A stretch of DNA of 64,000 bases from Litomosoides sigmodontis (lineage: Eukaryota; Nematoda; Chromadorea; Rhabditida; Onchocercidae), in assembly GCA_963070105.1 (NCBI GenBank), contig OY718804.1:10493817-10557816 (forward strand), in the 5' to 3' direction. The notes beneath the pieces are model-generated. The model was given only the letters and a program-made list of their open reading frames with translations, had not been told where the DNA came from and ran no database searches. Of the stretch, positions 51,611 to 64,000 are shown piece after piece. Each line of letters opens with the position of its first letter. Positions within the stretch are counted from its first letter, which is position 1. Position numbers and translations under genes: made by a program.

Positions 51611-53819
51611 TCAAATTTTTAAAGCATCCTTTTTTTCAAACAAGCAATCAATAATCTTGAGTTGTTTGTTACAACGTTAATTTGCATATACATGTATGTT
51701 GTATACAGTAATAGGCTTAAATGCTTTCTCACTACTCGCTTCACTTCATGCAGTAAACTGCGTGTTTTTTTTTTTTAACAAATCTATCTTATTCAATAGG
51801 AAGAATAGGAATGATGAAAGGAAAAACTTTCAAATATAATAAGCGAAACATAAGTAATTATTATCGTTCAGCTTTCGCTTTAGAGTAAATCTTAAGTTTC
51901 ATGAAACTTCCACTTACTATATTATTCGTGTAAAATTAATCAATTTTAAAGCCTAACCTTTTCAAATTGGTCCATTTATTGATTTCTAATCAAACAGGAT
52001 GCTGCGATCTTCTAATTTCTGCTACCTATTTGCATAATTGCACATACATTGAGAACGCTAGTCAATGAATTTTTGTAAATTCGAAAGGTTTAATTTTCTT
52101 CGTACTGATAATGAGATTATCAGTTCATTCGGAAAAAAGCATTCAATTTAAAACTGTATTTTTTCAAACATACCACAAATGTTCAACCAAAAAAAGCAAA
52201 CAACTCAAGTGACATAAAAAAATGTGCAACGTAAATATGCAAAAAGTTTTACAGAAGTTATCATAAAAAGGGGAAAATCATTAACATTCTTAAAAGCGTC
52301 CATCAATTAATGAAAGTTAATGTGAAACAAGCATTTAATTTGTATTTGAAGGAGTATCTCTGATCTAACGGATGATATCCTTTGAATTCCAAAATCAAAT
52401 TTGCTGATCAATATGCTCAGTCAACCTTTTTGAGCTAAATTTTTCCGCATTTGAAATCACTAGTCGCATTATTTCAACAGAAATCATTTAGCTAGCAAGT
52501 TTTTCACAAATATAAAAAGCGAAACTTTGAAATCAAATCAATTTCGAGCCATTTTATAGCCCAAATTTTGAGAGATGAAACACCATATTCTTCTAGGCAG
52601 TAATAGTAGCAGTAGTACCTATGGCAGTAGTACTGGAGGCAGCGCCAGTGGTAGTAGTAGTAGTACTAGTAGTAGTAAGATCGACCTGTTAATTCGATAA
52701 TCGTGAATTACCTCACAGTTTTATTGATTCTATAATTATTCATCGTGCACCTTGCCACTGATGTCTTTGTCTAGCCGCTCCGAACCGAGCAAAATTCACA
52801 CCCACTTCATATGACCTTTCCAATTCTCTTTTTTCTCACTTTGAAAAACCTCTATACGCAACAAATTTTTAAAAAATTGTTACATTTCACTAGAAATTCC
52901 AATCGACACCTTCCATACATTTATCCGAATGCCTCTCTCTCCAACTTAACCATACGATCACACTTTATTGTAGGTAAAACTTATGCAAGCTTTCATCCGT
53001 CACTAGCAAATATCCCGCCTGCACATTGTGTTTCTTCTGACCATGTAAATACCACATCGTAGACGTTTCCCACCTGCACTACATTCGATCAGGTTTGTAC
53101 TAACCATGATATGTTTTAAATTTAAGTCTCTTTTCAATCCATCCACCATTTCGTTACATCTTAAAGACGAAATTCACCAAATTGAATTGATTCGACAACA
53201 CTTATACTTCAATTTCCAAAATCTCACAGTTGTTACTCACCATCTCCTCATATTTGCCCTCCCATCTTTTTGCTAATATCACATTAAAATTAAAATGACT
53301 GCTCATCCTGACCACTGCATTTCTACTTCATTGCTCCTCATGCACAGTAACCCATGTTGTCATTTGGAAATCTGCTTTAATTACACTAAGTCCATTCATT
53401 GCTTTCAGTTTTATTGACCTTTCATGTATCAGAAGAAAGAAGCATAAGATAAATGAAGATACTAAGTGAGAAAAGGAATATGATTTTTGAGTATTAAAGA
53501 AATAAAGACCAAATTTACGATATCAAGTTGTAAACACATGCTTATTTAGTTAAGATCTAGCCAAGCTGATAATAAAACACAGTTTCCACCAGAAATAAAA
53601 ATGACTTTTGCAGTTTGATGCAGGGTTCAAAATAAAATGCGACAAAATTGATAATAAAAATAGGAAATAACATTATCAATCAGTGGTGATTCCAGACAAT
53701 ACAATAAATAAAACGGAACGATCATTATCAGAAAAATTTGCCGCCAATAATTTTTATACCGTAACATAAGCTGTAAATTTTGAAATGTTGTAACAAGTTC
53801 TTAAGATAAAAAACAAAAT
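51611..53819. other. Convergent intergenic region
   Basis: The region contains the ant-1 3' UTR, whose poly(A) site is unclear (AATAAT near 51650 is the best hexamer), an AGT-type triplet repeat near 52.6 kb, and the 3' flank of the minus-strand gene. I see no other gene. Confidence 0.5.
52598..52678 (+). repeat. AGT/AGC triplet repeat
   Basis: An imperfect AGT array lies in the convergent intergenic region downstream of ant-1. Confidence 0.85.
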
Positions 53820-56800
53820 TTAGGCATTCTTTCTAATCACTTCCGGATTGAGATGTATGTTCGAGCTCACCGCACCAGCGATTAAGCATTTCTTAAGTTG
53901 TTCCAACAGTTCCAATGCGCCCTCATTCGATCCACCTATGCGTTGCTGAAGTTCCTGAAAGATACAGAACATCGTCAAAATTCGCAGAATAATAAGATCT
54001 AAAAAAAATCTAACAGTGTCATTTTACACCATAAGTTGAACCTACAATTCCTTTTTCATAAAGCATATAACCTGTTTCCAATCAATATTCCACTAATTCC
54101 CAACAATTCATTCCCATCATTTCCCTTCTATTTTTACGTCATTTTAGTAGACAGCTACTGTTACCGCCTTAATAAAAATCTTTGTCTGAATCTCTCCTAA
54201 TTTTCCGAAATGAATAGAGAAGCTTAAACAGAGAAGCATTATCAGTATAAGCACTCACGATTTATGCTTTTGATTTATTCTACTCATAATTGGCATCATA
54301 AAATTTAACGGGAATAAAAAGGCATGTAAACATAAATCACAGTAATCCAGGGGACAAGCATGCACATAAAAACATCCAGGAAGGCTATACATGACTCCTT
54401 TAACTTGTTTCAGGAAAGTTCATAAAAATCGTCCTAACTTGATTATAGAAAAATACCGGTTCCATAGCTATGTATTAGTCCTCTTACCTACATTCTAATA
54501 ACCATTAAATTGAAAAAATTATATAACTAGATGTATATAGCCTTTCGTGTAAATCATCATGAGTTTTAGTCTATGAACACGCCATTTTTCTCCATCAAAA
54601 AAATTCATGATATATTTAAAATTGGATTAAAACCAGCTGTGCTTTAATCTTGTCAAGCTGTGCTTTACTCTTGTCAAAAAACGTAAAATCAACTGCTTTT
54701 TTCTTAAATAGAATAAGATACTTACCAAAATCAAATTGTCCGGAGCATTTGCTTCTAGCTGTTTTTTGCTGTCACTGGTGCATGCATTCTGCTGTTGCTT
54801 CATATCGCCTTCGTTATTACTGCTCTCTTTTAATCCACAGATTTTACTCCTTAAAAAAATGTTTCAGCTATTTTAATCGTTATATCACAGAAACTAAAAA
54901 TTTTTGAAAAATGGAGTCTGGAGCATACTGAAAAAGTGAACAAGTGATATGACCAACAACAATATCTAACATCCCTCCTAACCTATCGAAAGCAGTAAAA
55001 CTAAAGATTAAGGAACTGATCAATCTTTTTTAAGATATCTAAGAGTGAAGAGGACACTTTATTACATGATTTTAGAAAAGTTGCTCTACATAGAGGTGCA
55101 ATAAAAAGCAGAAAAATGACAACTACAAAGAAAATTTCAAAAAATTCATAAAACTAATGTCTATATTTTTGGTTTTACCACAGCAGCATTTAATTTATTC
55201 AATTATTTTAAACAAATGGTAAATAGATGTGCGATAAAACAAATAACAATCAATCCGATTCTTGCCCGATTTATTTCAAAAGTCGAATAAATCAAAAGTA
55301 CTATAGATTGAGCTGATATTCCTTGCATTCCATCCTACCGCTGTCTAACTTAGTCAAAAATTGTAGTGTAAAAATAGGAATTCATATAAATATAAGCGCT
55401 GAACGCATTTTTGTTTAGAATTCCATTTCAAAAATGCTCAACTATCGTAACACAGCATGAGAAAATTAATTTCGGTTTCAGCGTCACGTCGTAATGTAAC
55501 TTTGTTGTACAGCTCCAATTTTGAGTAGAAACACCCTCAATCAATGAAGCACCCCTATCGTTAGTTTTGCTCGACTCAAAACGAGTATGGTATTCACAGG
55601 AAATCCAAAATGCTCAGCGAAACGGAAAAAATGAGAGAGCTGAACAAAAAATGCTCAACTATCGTAACACAGAATGAGAATTTGCATTGTTGTTTCGTTC
55701 ATCCAAGGCCTTTTCGGAGACCAGAGATGCGAAATATACGAGATAGAAAAAAAAAATAATGGAATGTCTGAAAAATAGAGCGCAACTATTTCTCAAAAAT
55801 GTTGAAATTCTACAACTTGGGAAGGCTAGTAGAAAAACGATATTTAACCTGCCACGATCTGCTTCTTCCAGCTAAGAATATTTCTCCTGCAGAGAAAATT
55901 ATCAAGTTCACTCAGCAGAAATCAGTAGTACGATGCATGAAGACCAAAATTCGCTTATTACCTATTCCTAAGTCTCAGATGTCTCCAAAATCTAGATCCA
56001 TATTCGATCCAAACTCAAACGTGCTAACGAAAAAAATTTTCAAGTTTTTGTCTACATATTTGACAAGTATGTTCTGGGGATACCAATGAAAGAGAAGGAA
56101 AAAGAGAGCAAAGAAGGGTGTGCAACATGCAACAATTGGGGTGAAGAAGAGAAGGGGAAGCTGTAATTAGCCTCAACGAGTTAAGTTGTTCCCAATACAC
56201 AACCACAGAAATAGGTGTTTTTTTACCGCTTCAGTCGCAAAACCGCGGTTCATTACACACATAGACTGAAGCATATCATACAACGTAAACATACACGAAT
56301 TCGCTAATGTACTCAATTTAGGGATTAAAATGTATGCGTTAACATTTCTGCTGTTACGTCACCGGTAAGCGTCAGTTGGTTTCCAAGCCCAACAGTTTCC
56401 ATCAATTCATTAAAACTATCTAATTTCAAATAAAGAAATAAACAAGTAACTAACTTTAATGTTCGTGAACTGTTAAAAAGCATTTTAGAAACACCGCAGT
56501 GCCTATTGTAAATAGATTTAAGCTCCTGCCGATTATCTCACTTTAAAAATGGATGATTCATTTAAATTAAAACATATGCAGAAAAAATTACGATAGATGC
56601 CTACGCCTCTGCACATTTAAAATTAAAATTAAAAGAAAATCGTATATTGAGAGTTCGTTTATGTTGTTTTATAATATTGAAGAACTTACTGGTTGGATTG
56701 CACAACAACGGCTTCTCTTCCACTGTATCTTTTTCGTTTTAGCAGCTTCTTCTGCAAAATAAACAAATTTTGAAGCAATCGATACAATGGATAAGCGAAA

Positions 56801-57064
56801 AAGAACAAACATACAGGAATGGAAAACTCATATGTACATGTCCAATTCGAGTTTATGGTATTACTATCATCATAGATCGAAAAATAAATAAACAATCCCA
56901 GATGTTTAATATTTCTCTCAATGCTTCTTACTGGCACAAAACCGTGAAAAAAAGTCTCATAAAATGTGCACATCATCTACTCAGGAAATAGGCTCCGGTA
57001 CACCTTTCCAAAGGGTAGAAAAAACGCCATCTGTTTGGATGTTTTTTCAAACACGAGTAAAATC

Positions 57065-57152
<88 letters not shown>

Positions 57153-60100
57153 TACTCATTTTTGAGATGTATTATATATATATAATGTACGTATTTCTTC
57201 ATCCCAACCTTCATCCTCTTTCGGGGGAAGATGGGGATGAAGAAACACATACATTTGAAGTTTAGAAGAAATATATACATTAGAAGTAAATTCTAATCTA
57301 ATGCTCTTTCATCTCAACCTTTATCCTCTTTCGGCGGTATAAAATTCTAGAATCATATTAACATCCAAACTGACAATTGCCAGACATATTCGGATGGATG
57401 TGACTATACTTATGAATTATTAACAAACTATTTATGAACCTTCACGGTGGGCAAGGATGCACCACACTAATCTTAATTCTCATCTAAACAATTCATTCTC
57501 TGCATCACACTGGCAAAAACTTATTGTTTCAACAATTTATAATTTTTTCTAACAAAATAGTGCATAGCAATACTGTAACATCACTCGACATGTATGTTTC
57601 AAAGTGACAAAAATTTTCAGGAAGCTGTTGGTAAAAAATATGGCTGTGAACATGACTACGGTATTCGAGGGTAACAGATATAGTAGTAAAATTGGATGTT
57701 TGCCATAGCAGCAGGGAAATAAATTTTGGGGGTTAAATATAGAGAGCTAAAAAAGAAGAAATCACAATGAATGGTAGTTCAGATTATGCATCAAACGAGT
57801 ACTTTGTTAGATTACAGGAAGGAGGAAGAAATTCTGAAAAAAATGGTGAAATCAGAGAAAAAGGCAAAATGCAAAATCTACACGAATCAATATTCCAAAA
57901 ATTAATAGAAAAAAGTGGTTTGAAAGCACTCGGTAACAAAAAGAGGTGAAATTCTTCTTGAGAATGTGAGTGAACAAAAAGAACTTTTTAATCTATTTTC
58001 TCATGATGGTGATAGTTCGATGATGAGCAGAAGGGTACGGTAGCGAGGGAAAAGATTGGAAAGTGAACGAAATCATCACTGCAAGTTGTCCAACATGTTC
58101 TTTCATTTTTTATTTGCAGGAATTCCTAAGCTTTTTTACTCAGAAATATTCTCCCCAAGAAAAGTACCAATTTTAGAAATTGATGTACACTAAAGACTTT
58201 TAACAAGCTACATAAACAACAAACAATTTGAATATTAGGTGAAGGAGACAAAAAGAACAAGCTTTATTAAAGTATCAAATCTACTTAGCGAAAAACAGAA
58301 AATAATTAAATTAGTACTGTCTCGTTAACTATATTAGTTAAAATTCAGAAAGCATATTCAGAGTTAAGCAGTTCTTGAACTATTCGACAAACAGTTTAAT
58401 AGTTACTGATAAAAATAATTGAAGCTCCATTCATCTTGCTTTCATCTTCCTTTTCCCAACTTTAACCTTAAACAAAAGCATTGAGAATTTTACAATGAAA
58501 TCCCTGATCTTACTTTCGAAACTTGTTCGAACAACTTTTCTACTTCCCAAATAGTGATGTGAGAGATCTTGGAGTAAGACATAGCTTTGATCTTCGAAAA
58601 TTTCAACAAATTTTACAAATTATTAAAAAAACACTTGCAAAAACATGTATAATATGCTAGGAAGAAAGAAGCTGTTTGAAAACGATTGAAACAAAACGCA
58701 GGATATGGTTTGTAGTGAAACTGAAACATACCGACCGTGTAGGGTGAAGAGGGATGGAAATGAAACTATAGCGTAAATGAGATGGGTGGAAAGCTTGAAG
58801 GCACATAATCGGCGAAAGCAAAGTCGCAGTACCCATTCTGGATAATGTTATGCGATGGACCTCTACGATAGCAGTAGTTATTTGGGAGATGATGGGACTA
58901 GAAACGTGCCAAATTTTTCATAAATTGCTCCAATTCAATGGGTTCTTTACTATATGATTATCTTAATACAGATATGCTGCTATGCTACTGCTATTTTACG
59001 GATAATTAAATGCAGTACACAGAATTCACTGGCTTTTGAAATTTACTGCAGGAAGCAAGGCTGCCACTACTACTTTCCACACACTATTGTTTATTTTGAA
59101 TTTTGTTTATTACAAAATTCAAAGTAAACAATAGTGTGTGGAAAACAAATTCTATAAACAATAGAAAACAAAATTTCGGAAAACACGTAACCTCGCTTCA
59201 TGCTACGTTCAACTCACCAAGTATAAAAATTGCTAATTGTTTACGCGAATATAATCTCTTATTTCTTTTACCACCAATAAAAACCGCACAAAAGATTTAA
59301 AAACACAATATGACAGTTAAGAATGCTTCTTAAGGAGACTCCTATATGTGCTCCCACCACCAATAGTGCAGCACTTAATAATTATTCAGCCTTACTCTTT
59401 CTTCTAACATCGAATTTACTTTATTTCACTTCCAAATAACCTTTAAATTCCTTAGCTACTTGCCCTATGACTTACCAATCATTAGTATGTCTTTCACTTC
59501 TTGTTTTATTGCATTCTTCGTATTAGATAAAATATTATAAAAGAAAAAGATATAAAGTGCATATTTTCCTAGATTGTATTCATAACTATTTGAATGGTCA
59601 AACGAGGGTGAAGAAACGATACACACATATAGAAATTATTTACATATAGTTCAAAGGTTCCTACTTTCCGCATCCATTCACTTTAAGGCTGAATGTAATT
59701 TCGTTAAAGTCAATGAGTTAGCAAATTAAAGTTTTATTACTTGGATGGTACTGCGGTTTCCTTTGACAACATAAAAATCTCATTAAATGCAATATGATCA
59801 ACAAAGCACACGTAATAAATAAATATTACAAATGAGTAAAAATGGACTTGATTTCCCTCCTTTTTAGGCAAGCCGCCCATATCGATTTGGATTCTAAAGT
59901 AGCGACTCAGATCGATTAAACTAAGAGCAGAATCAAAATATTCCGCTGTTACTTAATGTAATTTAAGCCATATTGTTTATGAATTCTTAAACAAACAATT
60001 CACAAGGAGGTGGAATTTACATATGTACTTATATATAGTTCAAATGTTCCCACTATCTGCATTTGCTAATTTTAAGGCTTAATATAATTTCATTTCAAGT

Positions 60101-63100
60101 CGGTGACTGACGTTTTAGTAACGCGTAGTGGATGAGATCGATGAAATGAGCAGAATCATATATACGACCTAACTGAAAGCTGTTGGGAATGAAGCTTCCT
60201 CTTATTACTTCAGGAAAGTGCAAATCATTAAAAATTGATAGAACCATAACCCAAACAATTTCAATTTTTAAACCGCAAAAACCAAAGTACACGGAAATAG
60301 AAACCAGTTTCAATCCCAATCGGTACTCCAATATATTCGGTTCGAAACATTTGATCAACCAATCATTGTTGACTAATGGCACTAACATTAACAGATCCAA
60401 ATTCGGTTTAGGTTCTCATCAAAAACTAAGTCAAACTCAACTGATGTAATCACATTTTAATGAAAGAATATTGAATGTATTCCCGAAATCTCCAAAAATT
60501 GTAAACAAAAAATTAACCTTGTGTGAGGGTGAATAGTCCTCGGAATCATCTGTTTCGCTAGTATCGGAAGTATCAGCAAGCAAAATCTCATCGACACTGG
60601 CATCAACCGATCGTTCACGAGCTCGTCGCATTGCCAAGGTGGTACGCAGACGCTCCCTCTTTAAGCGACGCCGTTCAGCTCTTAGATCATTCATTAACCT
60701 TCGTGTTTTACTCCGCAATGCTTCATATCTGGAAGGCAGTTTAGTAGAACTTACACTCAAGAAAAAAAATCTGCCAAACTGCAACATATAAATAATTTTG
60801 GATGTGATACCTTAATCTACTCAATTCATCCTCTTCATCTTCTTCCCACTTTCGCTTAAGCATTTCTTTTTTTCTTTTCACATCTCTATCCATTGAGTTA
60901 ATCTTAGCGCTCGTGCAAGCTTCATGGGTTCGAACTCTAGCTGTGACAGTTTGTTCAACTCGTTCAGTACCAACAGCTGCTTCTTGTATTCCTTTTGGCA
61001 ATGGAACGTCAGCTAAACTATATCCAACAAATGCGGGATCATTGTCATTTCCTTTATTAAACTGTTTTGTTACTTCCATTCCAGTGGCTGAATTTGAAAC
61101 TGTCACTTTCGACTTGACGTACCCACGCAGTTCTTTTAACTTATTCATTGCCTCCGTGATATTATCGGCTTTCAATTTTTCCGCTTCCCGAGCAGTAATT
61201 TCGCTGAAGTCGTTGGCCGAATCATGCTTGTCGGAAGCCCTGAAGGCATTTAAAAATGACCAATATTCCCGAAGTGTAAGCAAAAGTTCTAAATAATAGC
61301 AAGTAACTTATACAACAGTCCTTAAAAGTGTAAAGAATCTTACATAAAAAAAATTAGTTATGATTTAAAATTAGAGAACCTATCATCTCCAAGGTCCACT
61401 GTAATCTTTGTTTCCCTCTTAGAATTTATCGACTCGTAATTTAGTTTCGTGTCCTTTTCCATTTTAGATATATTGGTAATACCTGGAGAAACCTTCGATA
61501 CCTGCAAAATTCTTTGATCATATTTATAAACAATGCATATAGAGGAAATACGCTTCGAAATTTCATGACTCATTGATATTTCAAGAAATATTTTTATGTA
61601 AAAGAAAATAGCATGGTCAAAATAATCTCAAGTAAAAAAATGCTAACAAAAATCAATTGAAAACATACTTCATCAACAAAATCGAAGGACAAAACTGACG
61701 ACCGAAAAGTGTTGGCATCGTTGAAATTCGCCCCAAAGGGATTTTCTGTTACTTTAGAATCCATTGATAACATTGTTGCAGGAGGAACACCCTGAAAAAC
61801 GTTTTCCTCAGAAGTAGGAAAAAAGAAAGCATTGACAACCTACTGCTGGTTCCAGTTAACTCCCATGCCACTCGAAGATAAATTAATTACTGGAGAAGTG
61901 TATTGACATGCGAACAAAAGACTGATTTTTTTGCTGCTATAGATCATAAAAATGCTGATTCCAGTGAATCAACTTACGCTATTATTCTTTAGCTCCCGGT
62001 TATAAAGATCTAGAAGTTAAATGCATTGCATTCACTTGTCAGTTCTAAATCGAGAACAATTAATGCATTAAAAAAAGCCAATTAATCAACTAACATTTAA
62101 ACCACCAAGTTTTTACAAAAACCCACTTTTATATTACAACTTTCGACTAGCTGATCAGCAGGACTTTCTGATTTATTATTTTCCCCTTCTGATTCAGATG
62201 TGGCATAACTAACCACTTTTTTCCTCTCTCTGAAATTAATAACTAGTTAATGAACTTCATTATTTACAAATGTAGAAAAAGAGAAAAAAGCATTGCAATT
62301 TGTGGATGACTCAATTGGTTGAAATACAACAATAAAAATTAATTAAACGCAACATTGATGGCATAAATGGTATGAGAAAAAAAGAATGGATGATTTTATG
62401 AAACAATTGTTACTTTGGTGAGATGTCTTTCTCGGTGATAATTTCACCTTCTTCCAATGTTTCCCGTGAGGCCCTTTTCGTATCACTGCGGCGTTCTTTT
62501 TTCTTCTTTTTTTCCTTCTTCTTTCTTATTCTGTCCTGCATGAATTCGCAAATTAATACTTTCAATTGTTATTTCTGACCTCAAAACTCCACTAGATGCA
62601 AGAAAGCTGACCAATAATTCTTACATTTTCACAGTCGTTCGGAACATTTTTCCTAATGGAAACTGTTTTTTCTTCCCCATTTGCTGGTTGACTCAATAAT
62701 GCATTCCTGTAATCTACCACAGGTCAGTGCAAATGAAAATATATACAAGAGTGAAGAAAACATTAGCAATAACATGAGAAAATATTAAATTAAAAAAAAC
62801 GCAAAGTTGAAAACAAACAAAAATCAACATGCAAAATAATATACTTACGATGCCTTATACTTCTCATCGTCACTTTCAGCCGAAAACAGACTTGACGGCT
62901 TTCTCTTATCTTTTCTAAAAAATATCAGCATTGCCGTATATATGTCGCACCTTCATGTCAGAAAAAATTAAATAAATTTTGAAATCAAAACTTTTGTAAA
63001 AGGATAGAGAGCATTTTGCATAAACAAGAAAAGCCATTCCTTATTAACCAGTGTAACTAACTTCTTATGACGACTCTTCTTTCCTTTCTTATGCTTTTCT

Positions 63101-63851
63101 CTGGATTTTTTACGTTTCCTTGATTTTTCAGTTTTAAGTTCGAGTCCTTTTACCGAATTCCTGCTATACAGTGATTTAATTAAAAATAATTCTGAACTTT
63201 GGCCGCTAGAACAGATTAATGGAATTCAAATCTCCTAAGTGCAAAAGGTGAACAGTTAAATTTTGCCTTCACCGATTTCGATGTAGTATTCATCAATATC
63301 TAATCTTTTTATATATCAAATCACCGCCAGAAAGGCTTCACATTCCGCATTTGATCTGAACCATAAATAAGTCACTCAACTTTTTGCAACTTTTTTTTAC
63401 TTTTTGCAACATCTGGCAATATAAAGTTGAAAAGTATACTTTTCACTGTATGAGCTTGTTGAATTATGGGCTGATTTGTGGATATCAGTTGTATAGTCAA
63501 TAGATCTCAGCGTTTCAGTAGATTGCAGCGGCGATTTTTCCGATTCACGTTCTAATATTTGCAAATTACCACACTCTGAAGTAATATTATCAAATTATTA
63601 AATTCGCTGAAAATAAAACTTAAAAAAAACATAACTAGGAAAACAATATTTAAGAGCATAAAACATTACCCGGGGAATTATGGCGACTGGAGCTCAGATT
63701 ACGAATATCCGTGGTCCTACACTGTGAAATCGAACGTGCAACGGAAGAATGCCGGGAAACAACTTGTGATTCAGTACGACTTATTGATCGTTCATAACTG
63801 TGACTTCTGCTTGATTTGTCAGCTGTTGGTGTTATGTCTTCATTTTCACTC
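53820..63851 (-). CDS. Unrecognised Lys/Arg/Ser-rich, probably nuclear protein (3' part, 16 exons)
   Basis: Exons, 5' to 3' on the minus strand: 63851-63670, 63575-63440, 63160-63062, 62914-62849, 62706-62625, 62535-62414, 62229-62138, 62009-61978, 61791-61669, 61501-61380, 61239-60811, 60728-60518, 56751-56690, 56415-56358, 54758-54726 and 53954-53820. All phases agree and give about 660 aa ending NPEVIRKNA and a stop; the start codon is off the right edge. Numbered within the window: residues 1-105 are Ser/Arg-rich (RSHSYERSISR); 107-138 and 189-205 are lysine blocks resembling nuclear localisation signals (SRKRKKSREKHKK; RIRKKKEKKKKKERR); 353-494 hold GYSLADVPLPKGIQEAAVG, then a charged helix; 496-537 are very basic (RAERRRLKRERLR), followed by an acidic stretch (SDTSETDDSED); the C-terminus is helical and Leu-rich. 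The composition suggests a nuclear, perhaps RNA-processing, protein, but I do not recognise a domain. It converges on ant-1. Confidence 0.82.
55431..55672 (+). repeat. 25-bp direct repeat
   Basis: A 25-bp sequence (AAAATGCTCAACTATCG...) is identical at 55431-55455 and 55648-55672, 217 bp apart. A third partial copy, AAAATGCTCAGCG, is near 55608. All are intronic. Confidence 0.8.
56228..56272. repeat. 9-bp inverted repeat
   Basis: GCTTCAGTC and GACTGAAGC are perfect reverse complements separated by 27 nt, inside an intron of the minus-strand gene. Confidence 0.6.
57068..57149. repeat. (TA)41 microsatellite
   Basis: An 82-bp uninterrupted alternation of A and T lies in an intron of the minus-strand gene. 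Confidence 0.97.
57194..57245. repeat. 12-bp inverted repeat next to the (TA)n tract
   Basis: TTTCTTCATCCC (57194-57205) pairs with GGGATGAAGAAA (57234-57245). The left arm and loop recur, 27 of 31 bases matching, at 57307-57337. Confidence 0.8.
59074..59144. repeat. Near-perfect 33-bp inverted repeat (hairpin, 5-nt loop)
   Basis: The arms 59074-59106 and 59112-59144 are reverse complements apart from one position (U-G in a plus-strand RNA). The loop is TTATT. The repeat lies in an intron of the minus-strand gene. Confidence 0.92.
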
Positions 63852-64000
63852 CTGTAAATTCATTCAATAATGCTTTTACTGAAAAACCACAATATTGTAA
63901 CAATTCACAATAAATAACTTATAGAAATGTGTAGAAGTTTTCTTTAACAGTAATGACAAACAATTAAATCTATATAAGCTATAAAAGTGGATAAATACAA

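Larger units (their letters stand above)
56752..60517 (-). other. 3.8 kb intron of the Lys/Arg-rich gene
   Basis: Flanking exons are both in phase 0 here, so no further exon is required. The intron contains a 33-bp inverted repeat at 59074-59144, a long (TA)n at 57068 and a small hairpin at 57194. Open frames near 57767 and 60095-60449 show no recognisable protein features. Confidence 0.55.

Noticed and set aside
55799..56089. 96-codon plus-strand open frame inside an intron of the minus-strand gene
   Set aside because: It begins with an ATG but has no recognisable domain and is antisense within an intron; not enough to call a nested gene.
56964..57185. Tyr/Ile-repeat open frames
   Set aside because: They are artefacts of the (TA)41 tract.
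60095..60449. Overlapping open frames on both strands
   Set aside because: They lie inside the 3.8 kb intron, with phase 0 on both sides and no splice signals needed for an extra exon.

Overview
This is a window of AT-rich eukaryotic nuclear DNA with small exons, large introns and many microsatellites. It is best explained as part of the Hox cluster of a nematode. Three homeobox-class coding units can be read directly: mab-5 on the minus strand at the left, and egl-5 (Abd-B-like) plus an Antennapedia-class homeobox (ant-1) on the plus strand near 48.5-51.6 kb. Caenorhabditis has lost ant-1, while filarial and other non-rhabditid nematodes keep it. That points to a clade III (spirurine, possibly filarial) worm; the species cannot be named from the sequence alone.

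Layout: 1-10,825 is the 5' part of mab-5, transcribed leftwards. Its first two coding exons are present, the second carrying the FPWM hexapeptide, and the homeobox lies beyond the left edge. From 10.8 to 48.5 kb is a 37.7 kb head-to-head intergenic interval with no convincing gene. It holds microsatellites, several compact hairpins, a GC-rich island next to mab-5 and candidate transcription-factor site clusters. At 48,546-50,318 is egl-5 (two exons, 277 aa). At 51,378-51,610 is an Antp-class homeobox exon with no start codon of its own; its only phase-compatible acceptor joins exactly to egl-5 exon 1. The region therefore looks like one transcription unit with alternative homeobox exons, giving EGL-5 (277 aa) or an ANT-1 chimera (206 aa).

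Convergent to egl-5/ant-1, on the minus strand from about 63.9 to 53.8 kb, is the 3' part of a multi-exon gene. I reassembled it from 16 phase-consistent exons (about 660 aa in the window, 5' end off the right edge). It encodes a lysine/arginine- and serine-rich, probably nuclear protein of a family I do not recognise. Two of its exons are only 32 and 33 nt, and a 3.8 kb intron contains a near-perfect 33-bp hairpin and a long (TA)n tract.

Most short open frames elsewhere are translations of simple repeats or AT-rich spacer and are not reported as genes. All exon joins are by-eye inferences from splice signals, reading phase and protein motifs, with no transcript data.
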